From positions 1 through 51,962 of the forward strand of contig JACPPM010000170.1 in assembly GCA_016191015.1 (NCBI GenBank): a stretch of 51,962 nucleotides of DNA, given 5' to 3'. Each line of letters opens with the position of its first letter. The first letter of the stretch is position 1. This stretch comes from Acidobacteriota bacterium. GTDB lineage: Bacteria; Acidobacteriota; CAIWXX01. The notes below the pieces were generated by a model. The model saw nothing but the letters and a program-made list of their open reading frames with translations, ran no database searches and was not told the DNA's origin. The position numbers and the translations under genes are program-made. Below, piece after piece: positions 34,417-43,731 of the stretch.

Positions 34417-36846
34417 TCAGGAGAATTCGGGGAAGCGAGCCGGATCCCGTTCCCTCATCAGAGCGTACACCGCCTCGAACACATCGTCCGCGTTCGGCTT
34501 GCAGAAATAGTCGCCGTCGGTCCCGTAGGCCGCGCGGTGAGGCCGTGCGGTGAGAGTCCGCGGCGGAGCGTCGAGGTGCTCGTAGCCCCGCTGCTCCTCA
34601 AGCACCTGTTGCATCATGAAAGCGCTGGCCCCGCCAGGGACGTCCTCATCGAGAAATAGAACCGCGTTGGTCCTCGCAAGCGACCGAACAATGGTCTGCC
34701 CGACGTCGAACGGGAGCAGCGTCCGGACGTCGATAATCTCCGTGCCAATCCCCGCACGCTGTAGCGCTTCGGCCCCCTCAACCGCGATGCGACAGCAGGC
34801 GCCGTAAGTCACGACCGTCACATCGGTCCCCTCTCGAATGGTCTCGGGAATCCCCAAGGGTACCGTGAACACTCCAAGATTCGACGGTACCCTCTCCTTC
34901 AGTCGGTATCCGTTCAAAACCTCGACGACCAATGCCGGATCGTCTGCCTGCAGCAAGGTCGCGTAGAACCCGGCTGCCTGCGTCATGTTCCTCGGCACAC
35001 ATACGTGCAGACCGCGCAACGCACTCAGGATCATCCCCATCGGCGAGCCCGTGTGCCAGATACCCTCCAGGCGGTGCCCCTTCGTCCTGATGATCACCGG
35101 CGCCTTCTGCCCACCGCGCGTCCGATAGTGCAGCGTCGCGAGGTCGTCGGAGATGACCTGCAGGGCGTACAGCAGATAGTCGATGTACTGTATGTCCACA
35201 ATCGGGCGCAGCCCGCGCAGAGCCATCCCGATCCCCTGCCCCACGATCGTCGCCTCTCGGATGCCCGTGTCCGTCACGCGCAAATCACCGTATCGTTCGT
35301 TCAGACCCTCGTAGACAAGGTTCACGTCGCCCAGCTTGCCGACATCTTCGCCGAGAGCCACGACGAGCGGGTTCGTGCGGAAGTGGTAGTCGAAACACCG
35401 CTGGAGCACGACGCGTCCGTCGACGACCTCCGGGTTTTCTCCGTACACCGGCCGGATCTCTCGCACGCGCATGGGCGACTCCGCGGACTCGCTGTAGAGG
35501 TGCGATCCGTAGCGGCGAATGTTCTCCTCCCGATACCGCCGAAGAAACGCCGCCAGCTCAGATTTGATCGGAATCTCCACGCCGCGTATCGCTGCCAGGG
35601 CCTTCACGATCGAGGATTGTACGATCTTTCGCGTGAGCGTCAGGGCGTTGCTGAGCTCCGTCGCGATCGTCCCCACAGCCGTCTGGGCCTCACCGCTCTC
35701 GCCTGCCATCCGATGCAGCATGCTCAGAACATGCGCCCGTTCCTGACGAATGGGGGCCGTGTACGCCTCGTAGGCCTCGGACCGTGCCCGCTCCACAAGC
35801 TGCCTGTCCTCGGCCTCCCAATGGTCGATCTGCTCGGCCGTCGCGATCTTCTCGGAAACCATCCAGGCACGCATGCGGCCCAGGCAGTCGTGCTCCTCCT
35901 CCCACGCCAGCCGCTCGCTCGGCTTGTACCGCTCATGACTCCCACTCGTCGAATGGCCCTGTGGCTGAGTCAGCTCGGTAATGTGGAAAAGAGCCGGAAT
36001 GTGGTCGCGCCGCACCTTCTCGACTCCCTGCATGTAGGCGTCGCAGAGAGCCAGGTAGTCCCAGCCCTTCACAACGTATATGTCGTACCCGTCAGGCCCG
36101 CCGTTGCGGTTGAAGCCGGCGAGCACGTCGGAGATCGATCCTTTCGTCGTCTGACAGGCAGTCGGCACCGATATCCCGTAGCCGTCGTCCCAGACCGAGA
36201 CTACCATCGGCACATGCAGGACTCCCGCTGCGTTGACTGCCTCCCAGAAAACCCCTTCGCTCGTGCTCGCATCCCCGATCGTACCGAAGGCAACTTCGTT
36301 TCCACCGAAACTGAACCCGGACACGTGATCGCCCTGGAGACTGGGTTCGTGACGGTAGAGTTTCGATGCATAGGCCAGACCGAGAAGACGTGCCATCTGC
36401 CCGGCGGTCGGGGAGATGTCGGCCGAGGAGTTCCGGCTCCTCACCTGCGGCTTCCACCGGCCCTGCTCGTCGATCAGCCGCGAGCCGAAATGACAGCTCA
36501 TCCCGCGCCCCGCCGAGGCCGGCTCCAGGACCGGATCCGGGTTCGCATAGAGCTGCGCGAAAAACTCGGAAATATCCGACATGCCGGTGGCAAACATGAA
36601 CGTCTGATCGCGATAGTATCCGGCGCGGAAGTCCCCCTCCCGGAAGGCCTTCGCCATCGCGAGCTGTGGCACCTCCTTGCCGTCGCCGAAGATGCCGAAC
36701 TTGGCCTTGCCCGTGAGAACTTCCTTGCGCCCGATCAGGCTGGCGATGCGGCTCCGATACCCGAGCCTGTAGTCTTCAACGATTTCTTCGAACGAGATCG
36801 CCACCTTCCCCGCGGCAGAGCTCACCATGCGCTGTTCACTGATCAT
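34417..36846 (-). CDS. Fused 2-oxoacid dehydrogenase E1 alpha/beta (branched-chain type)
   Basis: An 809-residue TPP enzyme. The alpha half (about 1-400) has the TPP site GDASTSEGVFWEAVNAAG followed by WDDGYGIS. The beta half (about 470-809) shows VVALGEDVGKLGDVN, then TGIREATIVGQGIGMALRGL and LDEDVPGGASAF. By family it decarboxylates 2-oxoacids and passes the acyl group to an E2 lipoyl protein. Single-chain E1 fusions are common in Bacteroidota-like and related genomes. No E2 or E3 gene is nearby; ilvE, which supplies branched-chain 2-oxoacids, lies 7 kb away. It converges on the NTF2-like gene with a 3-base gap. Confidence 0.9.
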   Translation of the reverse strand: MISEQRMVSSAAGKVAISFEEIVEDYRLGYRSRIASLIGRKEVLTGKAKFGIFGDGKEVPQLAMAKAFREGDFRAGYYRDQTFMFATGMSDISEFFAQLYANPDPVLEPASAGRGMSCHFGSRLIDEQGRWKPQVRSRNSSADISPTAGQMARLLGLAYASKLYRHEPSLQGDHVSGFSFGGNEVAFGTIGDASTSEGVFWEAVNAAGVLHVPMVVSVWDDGYGISVPTACQTTKGSISDVLAGFNRNGGPDGYDIYVVKGWDYLALCDAYMQGVEKVRRDHIPALFHITELTQPQGHSTSGSHERYKPSERLAWEEEHDCLGRMRAWMVSEKIATAEQIDHWEAEDRQLVERARSEAYEAYTAPIRQERAHVLSMLHRMAGESGEAQTAVGTIATELSNALTLTRKIVQSSIVKALAAIRGVEIPIKSELAAFLRRYREENIRRYGSHLYSESAESPMRVREIRPVYGENPEVVDGRVVLQRCFDYHFRTNPLVVALGEDVGKLGDVNLVYEGLNERYGDLRVTDTGIREATIVGQGIGMALRGLRPIVDIQYIDYLLYALQVISDDLATLHYRTRGGQKAPVIIRTKGHRLEGIWHTGSPMGMILSALRGLHVCVPRNMTQAAGFYATLLQADDPALVVEVLNGYRLKERVPSNLGVFTVPLGIPETIREGTDVTVVTYGACCRIAVEGAEALQRAGIGTEIIDVRTLLPFDVGQTIVRSLARTNAVLFLDEDVPGGASAFMMQQVLEEQRGYEHLDAPPRTLTARPHRAAYGTDGDYFCKPNADDVFEAVYALMRERDPARFPEFS

Positions 36847-36970
36847 CTACCCATTCCCCTGCGTAGGCCGAATCATCCCTGTTTGCGCAGAGGATACCAG
36901 TTTGTGCTGGAAGTTCAATCCCCGCCGCGGTGCGGGGGGCAGATCGCAGGGGTCGCGTGCGATACGCGGT

Positions 36971-38317
36971 CTACGAGCCGAGGGCGTCGACGACGGTCAC
37001 GACGTCGACCAAGCCGGCGCAGCCATAGAGAACAGGCAGCACCTTCTCAGCCGGGTGGTTCTTGCGCAGGCTCGCGACCAACTCGGTTCCGGCGCGGTAG
37101 GCGGGCAGGTACATGCGCCCGAGCAGCGGATGGCGGCCCCAGGCACCACTGAGCTTGTCGGCGCGCTCGGCCGAGACCAGATAATCCTGCCTCAGCACCG
37201 CCGCCACCTCAGCCGTCGGCTTCCCCTCACCCCAGGTCAGCCACGATGACTGGTTCTTGGCCTGGTCCTGCAGGAGGGCGAGCAGAACGCCGAGCTGCAG
37301 ATCGGGATCACCCAGGTCTTCGATGGAGGTCACTCCGTGTGCGATCAGGATCGCGTTGTTGGCAATGCCTTCGGCCAGCGCCGCGAATCGCGTGTTCATC
37401 GTGAGCACAGTGCCTTCAAATCCGATCTTCCCCATCCTGTAAAGCTTCTGAAGGAACGCGAAGGTCGTCACGTGGCCCGGTACGACCTCGTGGCTCACGA
37501 GCTGCTGGAACTCGGGCATCGAGATCTGGAGCGACGCATTGATCTCGTATGTCGCCTCATACTGGGGAGTCCCGTCCATGTTCCTGGCCCGGCCGATGTA
37601 GTTCATCGAGCCGGAGAACCAGGCGTTCTCGATCGAGAGAAACGAGATGTTGGCCATCGGGACGTCGCGGAGCTCAGGCGGCAGGTGCGGATGCAGGTTC
37701 TTGCGCGTCAGCGCCTCGTAATCCGCAATGACGCCCGTCGATTTCGCTGCCACCTCGCGACCCGCTACGGCGCGTTCGCCTCGCCACGCATCCACGGCTG
37801 CAATGAGATCTCCACCGCTCTTCGCCATCTGACCGTTCGCCGTCAGAATCTTGCGGACCATGTCGCGATCGTGAGACGGATCTGAGGGAGACGGATCCTT
37901 GCCCGTCGACGCGCGGACAGCGCGCGTATACGGAACCTTGGGTCCGTCGCCGACAAGCTCGAGCACCAGGTCATACATCACGCGGCACGAATCCGCGACA
38001 CTCAGCAGATACGCACCTCGACCTCCACCCGCTCTCATGGCGGCCGCCGCTACACCCGCGATCGCTCCCTCGACATCGACCGCCTTCAGATACGCGTGGA
38101 TCGCTGCGTGATCGATCTCCTTCGCGCAAACACCACCGGTCTCCCTGAGCTTCGCGGCCGATGCGTGAGTGTAAGCATCCGGGAGAGGGGCGTCGGAAAA
38201 CCACGAATCTGCGATGAAACGCCCGGTGCCGGACGGGTTCATGACATCACCGCCCCACAGAGTGTCGACGCCGAGAACAGCCTGAGCTACGTCACGATCG
38301 AGATCGGTCAACTTCAT
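36971..38317 (-). CDS. Putative zinc metallopeptidase, DUF885-like
   Basis: A 448-residue protein without signal peptide. It contains HEVVPGHVTTF (near residue 280), matching the H-E-x-x-P-G-H motif of DUF885 proteins, and a downstream EGIANNAILIAHG (near 318) that would give the third metal ligand. The N-terminal half (helical, Ala-rich) does not match any family I know. AGGGAGTG lies 6 bases before the ATG. The hairpin CCCCGC/GCGGGG at 36920-36937 may terminate it. Shorter than the usual DUF885 protein, which is about 550-600 residues. Substrate unknown. Confidence 0.65.
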   Translation of the reverse strand: MKLTDLDRDVAQAVLGVDTLWGGDVMNPSGTGRFIADSWFSDAPLPDAYTHASAAKLRETGGVCAKEIDHAAIHAYLKAVDVEGAIAGVAAAAMRAGGGRGAYLLSVADSCRVMYDLVLELVGDGPKVPYTRAVRASTGKDPSPSDPSHDRDMVRKILTANGQMAKSGGDLIAAVDAWRGERAVAGREVAAKSTGVIADYEALTRKNLHPHLPPELRDVPMANISFLSIENAWFSGSMNYIGRARNMDGTPQYEATYEINASLQISMPEFQQLVSHEVVPGHVTTFAFLQKLYRMGKIGFEGTVLTMNTRFAALAEGIANNAILIAHGVTSIEDLGDPDLQLGVLLALLQDQAKNQSSWLTWGEGKPTAEVAAVLRQDYLVSAERADKLSGAWGRHPLLGRMYLPAYRAGTELVASLRKNHPAEKVLPVLYGCAGLVDVVTVVDALGS

Positions 38318-38445
38318 GATGCACTCCCTTCAGATGATTCCTGGCGGCCGATTCTATCCGTCGGGAGGGAATTCGTCCAGGTACCCGTCAGCCGAAATTC
38401 GCGGGTGCCGCCCTCCCCCCTTCGTGTAGTATAGTGGCGCCCGCA

Positions 38446-39636
38446 ATGAAGAAGGAAAGTCGAAATCACACCGGGACCACCCGCGCGAAGCCCACAGCCC
38501 GAACACCGCGCGGCGGGGGCGGAGCGGTGGCTTCGGAATCGATCCACGGAGTCGCGGACCTGTCGGAACGACACGGCGCCTTTCTGAGACGCGTCGAGAA
38601 CAACTACCTCCCCTCACGCGAGGATCCCAACCTGCCGCTCCCCTTGGTCCAGGAATGGGGCTTGCGCGACGGCACGGAGGTGCACGGAACAATACAGCCG
38701 GCACATAGCGGTCGCCGGTCGGTCGCGAGCATCGTGTCGGCCAATGGCCGCTCGAAGCCAGGCGATCATCGCGCGTTGCCCGATTTTCAGAGTCTCATTT
38801 CTGTGAATCCCACGACACACATCGAGCTGGGGATCGAGAGATCGCAGACGAGCCTGAGGGTGATCGATCTCATCGCTCCGATCGGGCGCGGCCAGCGAGG
38901 GCTGATCGTGTCACCGCCGCGCGCCGGGAAAACGACCCTGATTGAAGAGATCGGTGTGGCCATCTCGAAGCACCACCCTGACATTCACTTGATGCTCCTT
39001 CTGATCGACGAGCGGCCCGAGGAGGTGACGCACTTCAGGAGATCCGTGAAGGCAGAGGTCCTGGCGTCCTCGTCGGACTCCGCCGGCGAGTCTCATTTGA
39101 GAATCGCGTGGATCGCGGTCGAGCGAGCGAAGCGGCTGGCCGAGGCGGGTCGGGACGTCGTCATCCTGCTCGACAGCATCACGCGCCTCGGCCGTGCGAG
39201 CAATCGTGAGATGGGGGCCGGCGGTCGTGCCATGTCGGGCGGCGTGGACCACCGGGCACTCCAGTTTCCTCGGCAGTTCTTTGGCGCGGCGCGATCGTGC
39301 GAAGGGAGCGGAAGTCTGACGATCCTCGCAACTGTCCTCATCGACACCGCCAGCCGCATGGACGAGGTGATCTTTCAGGAGTTCAAGGGGACTGGGAACA
39401 TGGAGTTGATCTTGGACCGTGACTTGGCCGAACATCGCATCTTTCCCGCCGTGGATGTTCTGCGTTCGGGGACGCGCAGGGAGGAGCTGCTCTGTTCGGC
39501 CGACGAGCTGAGGCAGCGACATTTGCTGCGCCGCGCGCTCGCGGGCATGTCGCTCGAGGATGCGGCCCGCAGACTGATCGACCGTGTGGAGAAAACGGAG
39601 TCGAACTCTGAGCTCTTGAAGGCGATCACGCGCTGA
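38446..39636 (+). CDS. Rho-like transcription termination factor, divergent
   Basis: A 396-residue hexameric-helicase family protein. The core is clearly Rho: LIAPIGRGQRGLIVSPPRAGKTT (Walker A), LLLIDERPEEVTH, VVILLDSITRLGRASN, GGVDHRALQFPRQFFGAAR and FKGTGNMELILDRDLAEHR. Differences from canonical Rho are marked: the STFDEPA loop is SSSDSAG, the Arg after it is Ser, and PPKAGKT is PPRAGKT. The N-terminal RNA-binding domain is weak (HGAFLRRVENNYL). ATG 38446 is preferred; a GTG four codons earlier overlaps a TATAGT. It may be the only Rho or a second paralogue; this window cannot tell. Confidence 0.85.
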   Translation: MKKESRNHTGTTRAKPTARTPRGGGGAVASESIHGVADLSERHGAFLRRVENNYLPSREDPNLPLPLVQEWGLRDGTEVHGTIQPAHSGRRSVASIVSANGRSKPGDHRALPDFQSLISVNPTTHIELGIERSQTSLRVIDLIAPIGRGQRGLIVSPPRAGKTTLIEEIGVAISKHHPDIHLMLLLIDERPEEVTHFRRSVKAEVLASSSDSAGESHLRIAWIAVERAKRLAEAGRDVVILLDSITRLGRASNREMGAGGRAMSGGVDHRALQFPRQFFGAARSCEGSGSLTILATVLIDTASRMDEVIFQEFKGTGNMELILDRDLAEHRIFPAVDVLRSGTRREELLCSADELRQRHLLRRALAGMSLEDAARRLIDRVEKTESNSELLKAITR

Positions 39637-39652
39637 GGGCTGAGGCTGCCGA

Positions 39653-42250
39653 CTACTCGGCCGGCCAGATCTTGTCGTAGATATCAGGGTAGAGTTTCTT
39701 GCCGCAGTCGGGGCAGCACCCGTGGGAGAAGTCAGCCTGCGAGTGGTCTCGAATATACTCTTCGAGCTGAGTCCAGCGTCCGGAATCGTCCCGGATTCGC
39801 CGGCAGGAGGCGCAGATCGGAAGCAATCCGCTGAGGATCTTGATCTTGGCCATGGCCTCGTTGACTCGCGCGGTGAGCTGTTGTTCTCGCGCTTTCAGCT
39901 GGCGAACGCGGTAGAGGTGGAGCGACTGAGCGGCGAGCAGGCACGCGAGGATGCAGAGACCGTAGAACCAATATGTCTGGTAAAATCGTGGATCGATCTC
40001 GAAATCGACGAACGCACCCGCTTCGTTCCAGATTCCGTCGTTGTTGCAGGCCGCCACGCGGAACCTGTAGCTGCCGGGTGGGAGATACGTATAGTACGCA
40101 ACCCGGCGAGTACCCGCATCGGTCCAGTCAGGATCGGTTCCGTCGAGCTTGTATCTGAAGCGGACCTTCTCGGGGGCGATCAGACTCAACGCCGTGTAAT
40201 GAAATTCCAGGTTCGTCGTACCAGCGGAGAATCGGTGTGACGCTGGGGCGTTGATCTCCCGACCCTGAGCCAGGATTGTCTCGATCCTGACCGGCGGCAC
40301 GAGAGCGTTGGTTTTCAGGTTCAGCGGGTCGATGACGACTGCCCCCCTGGTCGTGGGAAACCAGAGTCGGCCGTCGCGGGCCCGCCATCCGGCCGGTTGG
40401 GACCCGCCCCGGCATTCCGCGCTGGGCATCCCATCGGATGTGTCGTATGAAACGCACGAGACCCCCCGTGTCTTGCCGTCGGCGAGATCATCGAGCTGGT
40501 GTTTCGCGACTCTGAAGACACCACGGTTGCCACTCATCCACAAGTTCCCCTGATCGTCTTCAAGGATCTGATGGATGAAATCCGCGGGAAGGCCTTCCTT
40601 CATCGTGTAGGCGGTACACTTCTCGCCCTTCAGCCTGGCCAAGCCGCCTCTCGTCGCGATCCACAACGTGTCATCACGATCGCAGTGCACCGCGTTGACG
40701 ATTTGATCGGGCAGGCCGTCGGCCTTTCCGATGGTCGTGAAACGGCCCTCACTGAACCGGCTCAACCCAGCCCCATACGTGCCAATCCAGAGCGCTCCGA
40801 TCGAATCCTCACTGATGCAGAGCACGTAGTCCTCGCCCAGCCCATCCTTCCGTGTGTGACGAGTGGCGGCGCCATCTTTGAGCCGATAGAGACCCACGCG
40901 AGTTCCGATCCAGATCGCACCATCGCGGGACTCGTGAATCGCGAATACGCCGTATTGAGACAGACCTTCGCTGAGCTCGTACCTCGTGAATCGGCCGTCT
41001 TTGAAGCACGCCAGGCCGCCGCCGTCAGTGCCGACCCACAAAGCGCGCCGGCGGTCTTCGCAGATCGACATCACCATCTGGTGAGGGAGCCCGCTGGACT
41101 CGCGAAACGTTGTGAAGACCCCGTTCATGAACCTGTTCAGCCCACCTCCGTTGGCTCCCAGCCACACCGCACCGCTGGAATCCTCGTAGATGCATTGGAC
41201 AACGTCTCCGGAAAGTCCTTCGCGCGTCGTGTACGTGAGAAACTTTCCGTCCTTCACCCGACTCAGTCCACCTCCATCGGTGCCCACCCAAAGAGATCCT
41301 TCGCGGTCTTCACAGACCGAAAAGACGACATCGCTCGCCAGCTCCGTCGTGTCACTCGTCAATCCCGCGACCCGCCCGTCTCTCATCCGACAGAGACCCC
41401 CGCCGAAGGTCCCCAGCCACAGGTTGCCGTCCTTGTCTTCGACCATATCCGTGATGAAGTCATTGCAAAGGTCCGTCCTTGTTGTATGTGCCGTGAAGCT
41501 GCCGTCACGGTAGCAGTTCACGCCGCCACCGTACGTACCGATCCACAGATCACCTCTGCGGTCGAACAGCAGCGACAGGATGACGTTGCTCGTGAGTCCG
41601 TCGCGCTTCGTATAGGTCGCGATCTTCCCATCGTGCCACCTGTTCAATCCGGTCCGTGTTCCGATCCACACGCCACCAGCGGGGTCCTCCATCACCGCGT
41701 AAACGACATCGTGGCAAAGGCCGTCCTTGGTCGTGAAATTCGTGAATGTGCCGTCCCTGAGCCTGCTCACTCCACCTCCGTCGGTCCCAATCCACAGCGC
41801 CCCTTCCGAGTCGTCGTGCAACGATAGAATGTAATCGGACGCCAGGCCCTCCTGCACGGTGTAGGTCTTGAATCGCCCGTCTCGATAGCACGTGAGCCCA
41901 CCGCCGTCGGTGCCGATCCAAAGTGACTTGTCGGATGTTTCGTACAGAGTGACGATGAAGTTGCTCTTCAGCCCAGGCGCATTGCTCCGCTCAAAAGTTG
42001 TGAACCGCACGCCATCGAATCGAACCAGCCCGTCATGGGTCGCGAGCCAGAGGTATCCATCCGACGTCTGCACGACGGATTCGATGCTGTTGCTGGGCAG
42101 TCCAGCCTCTCTCTGCCAAGTGTCCACGCGGTACTGCGTCGGCAAGCGGTCAGGATCGAGCGCCCCTAGCGGTGCATCGCACCCGAGCACCCCAGCCATC
42201 GCGATCAGTCCGGCGAGGATGCTGCGATCGAGAGGTGCCTGTGCCAGCAA
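39653..42250 (-). CDS. Two-propeller Reg_prop/Y_Y_Y membrane sensor with Cys-rich C-terminal module
   Basis: A protein of 865 residues. I count 14 Reg_prop blades (WIGTDGGGL-like), fitting two seven-bladed propellers, then a Y_Y_Y domain (PDWTDAGTRRVAYYTYLPPG), one membrane helix (YWFYGLCILACLLAAQSLHLY), a short coiled coil and a C-terminal module, LLPICASCRRIRD ... SHGCCPDCGKKLYPD. No histidine kinase, GGDEF or AraC output follows, unlike the usual hybrid sensors. The four-Cys pattern CxxC/CxxC suggests zinc. TTG 42250, after AGAGGG, is chosen because a promoter -10 box covers the upstream ATG at 42319. A lipobox-like VLGC follows the hydrophobic segment. Confidence 0.82.
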   Translation of the reverse strand: MLAQAPLDRSILAGLIAMAGVLGCDAPLGALDPDRLPTQYRVDTWQREAGLPSNSIESVVQTSDGYLWLATHDGLVRFDGVRFTTFERSNAPGLKSNFIVTLYETSDKSLWIGTDGGGLTCYRDGRFKTYTVQEGLASDYILSLHDDSEGALWIGTDGGGVSRLRDGTFTNFTTKDGLCHDVVYAVMEDPAGGVWIGTRTGLNRWHDGKIATYTKRDGLTSNVILSLLFDRRGDLWIGTYGGGVNCYRDGSFTAHTTRTDLCNDFITDMVEDKDGNLWLGTFGGGLCRMRDGRVAGLTSDTTELASDVVFSVCEDREGSLWVGTDGGGLSRVKDGKFLTYTTREGLSGDVVQCIYEDSSGAVWLGANGGGLNRFMNGVFTTFRESSGLPHQMVMSICEDRRRALWVGTDGGGLACFKDGRFTRYELSEGLSQYGVFAIHESRDGAIWIGTRVGLYRLKDGAATRHTRKDGLGEDYVLCISEDSIGALWIGTYGAGLSRFSEGRFTTIGKADGLPDQIVNAVHCDRDDTLWIATRGGLARLKGEKCTAYTMKEGLPADFIHQILEDDQGNLWMSGNRGVFRVAKHQLDDLADGKTRGVSCVSYDTSDGMPSAECRGGSQPAGWRARDGRLWFPTTRGAVVIDPLNLKTNALVPPVRIETILAQGREINAPASHRFSAGTTNLEFHYTALSLIAPEKVRFRYKLDGTDPDWTDAGTRRVAYYTYLPPGSYRFRVAACNNDGIWNEAGAFVDFEIDPRFYQTYWFYGLCILACLLAAQSLHLYRVRQLKAREQQLTARVNEAMAKIKILSGLLPICASCRRIRDDSGRWTQLEEYIRDHSQADFSHGCCPDCGKKLYPDIYDKIWPAE

Positions 42251-42314
42251 ATGAACCCTCTTTCTCCGCCGCCTACCGGAGGTCGGCGCGAGCCGATCGG
42301 ACCCGTGTGACCAG

Positions 42315-42344
42315 AACATAGGACGCCCCGATGCCCTCCGTCAA
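42315..42344 (-). promoter_or_regulatory. Possible promoter of the Reg_prop gene
   Basis: On the minus strand TTGACG and TATGTT are separated by 18 bases. The -10 box includes the first in-frame ATG, which argues for a downstream start. Confidence 0.4.
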
Positions 42345-42418
42345 GTCCCGAGTCCGCGGCGCGCGACGGGTGCAATCTGCTTCAATGCGAGTTAGATTGT
42401 CTGTGAAGGATGAGGATC

Positions 42419-43429
42419 ATGTCCAGGATTGTCGCAGTCGTTCTGAGTTCCTGGTGCGTAGCGTATCCAACGGGATTGGGGATGGCGAAAGGGGCCGAGA
42501 CGAGGTCGATTCCAGAGGGTGGAGTCGCGACGCCGGTCGATCAGGCGACCTGGTATGAGCCCGCGGGCCCGGCACTGCCCGGCACGCCACTGACGCTCTA
42601 CAAAAGCTTCACGATGAAGGGATCGTATGCCTATGACGCCGTCGGAATGCGGAACCGCGGCTATGGAACCGCTGTGATCACGCTGCCTGCCGGATCGACG
42701 ATCAAGAAGGCATACCTGTTCTGGACAATTATCAGCAAAACGACGGCCGAAGACACGACCTTCAGGAAGTGCAAGATCAACGGCCATGCCCTCAACGGTG
42801 CACGCCTCGGCAGCGATTATTCTCCGTGCTGGCCGCGAGACGGAAATAACCAGTGCTTTTCCTATCGCGCCGATGTGACGAACCAGGTGACGAATGCCAC
42901 GATCAGCGCCTACAGTCTCACCGGGTTCGCATCCGCTCTGACCAACGGCAAGGACCCGTTTTCGTCAAAAACGCCGCTGAGCTTCCCGATGGCCGAGGGG
43001 GCGACGCTGCTGATCTTCTACCAAAACAACTCGTCAAAGCAGACGACGATGCAGCTGTACAACGGGCATGTCACCGTGAAGAAAAACGGCGAGAAGTCGA
43101 TCCTGGAGCTCACGGGATTCACCGCGCCCAGCACTCTCAGCGCAGCCTCATTGCTCTTCATCGGTGCCGATGGTCAGCAGAACGCCGACGAGCCGCTCAG
43201 CGAGTTCAACGGGAAAGCTTTGAAAGGATCCCCTGTTTGGGATGGCATCTCGGCGGACAACGACGGTGAAGATTTCGACGAGGGCAATCTCTGGGATTCC
43301 GAGAAGGCCAACGTGAAGCCGTATCTCTCTCCGGGGGCGACCACCGCCGAGGTTGAGGTCGAGACGGGCAGTGACGACCGGTGGGACTGCCTGGTATGGG
43401 TGGGGCTTGTGTTTTCCATGACGAGGTGA
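42419..43429 (+). CDS. Secreted protein of unknown function
   Basis: A protein of 336 residues with a signal peptide (SRIVAVVLSSWCVAYPTGLGMAKG). The mature part is rich in Thr, Ser, Gly and Asn and predicted as beta-sandwich: YGTAVITLPAGSTIKKAYLFW, then GATLLIFYQNNSSKQTTMQL. A Cys pair (FRKCKING and YSPCWPRDGNNQCF) may form disulfides. The distribution reminds me of DUF3344/DUF11-like surface proteins, but I do not claim membership. Start at 42419 has AAGG 9 bases upstream; 42410 directly abuts that site. It stands alone, divergent from the sensor gene with about 170 bp between. Confidence 0.7.
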   Translation: MSRIVAVVLSSWCVAYPTGLGMAKGAETRSIPEGGVATPVDQATWYEPAGPALPGTPLTLYKSFTMKGSYAYDAVGMRNRGYGTAVITLPAGSTIKKAYLFWTIISKTTAEDTTFRKCKINGHALNGARLGSDYSPCWPRDGNNQCFSYRADVTNQVTNATISAYSLTGFASALTNGKDPFSSKTPLSFPMAEGATLLIFYQNNSSKQTTMQLYNGHVTVKKNGEKSILELTGFTAPSTLSAASLLFIGADGQQNADEPLSEFNGKALKGSPVWDGISADNDGEDFDEGNLWDSEKANVKPYLSPGATTAEVEVETGSDDRWDCLVWVGLVFSMTR

Positions 43430-43529
43430 GCTGCTACCGCGTGGGATGAGGTCGCCGCCGGAGCTGACTTCTGCCGGCGTAACCGGCAGACTGACGGTTC
43501 ACGCTCGAGCTTTTCCGAGGCCCGCGCTC

Positions 43530-43708
43530 CTGAGATTCGGAGTACACTTGGCCGCAGTACAGCCAGCATGTCATCCTGAGGCCCGGCGCAGCCGGGCCGA
43601 AGGATCTCCTTCCGTAGCCCATGGAGGAGATCCTTCGTCACCGGGCTTCGCCCGGCTCCTCAGGATGACGTTGCGCTCATGCCCGTGAGCGTCTACTCCG
43701 AATCTCAG
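43530..43708. mobile_element. MITE-like palindromic element, copy 2, with 7-bp direct repeat
   Basis: A 179-bp relative of the element at 19.0 kb with the same ends (CTGAGATTCGGAGTACACT ... TACTCCGAATCTCAG) and the same core palindrome. CGCGCTC is repeated directly outside both ends (43523-43529, 43709-43715), although the right flank is itself a CGCGCT-rich tract, so this duplication is weaker evidence. The promoter of ilvE starts 24 bases after it. No gene is visible in the rest of the 43,430-43,816 space. Confidence 0.82.
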
Positions 43709-43731
43709 CGCGCTCGCGCGCTCGCGCGCGG

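Noticed and set aside
35005-37152. A 715-codon plus-strand open frame
   Set aside because: Antisense to the E1 alpha/beta fusion, with no motif and Arg/Pro/His-rich text.
40499-41827. A 442-codon plus-strand open frame over the propeller gene
   Set aside because: Its periodicity is inherited from the Reg_prop repeats on the other strand.
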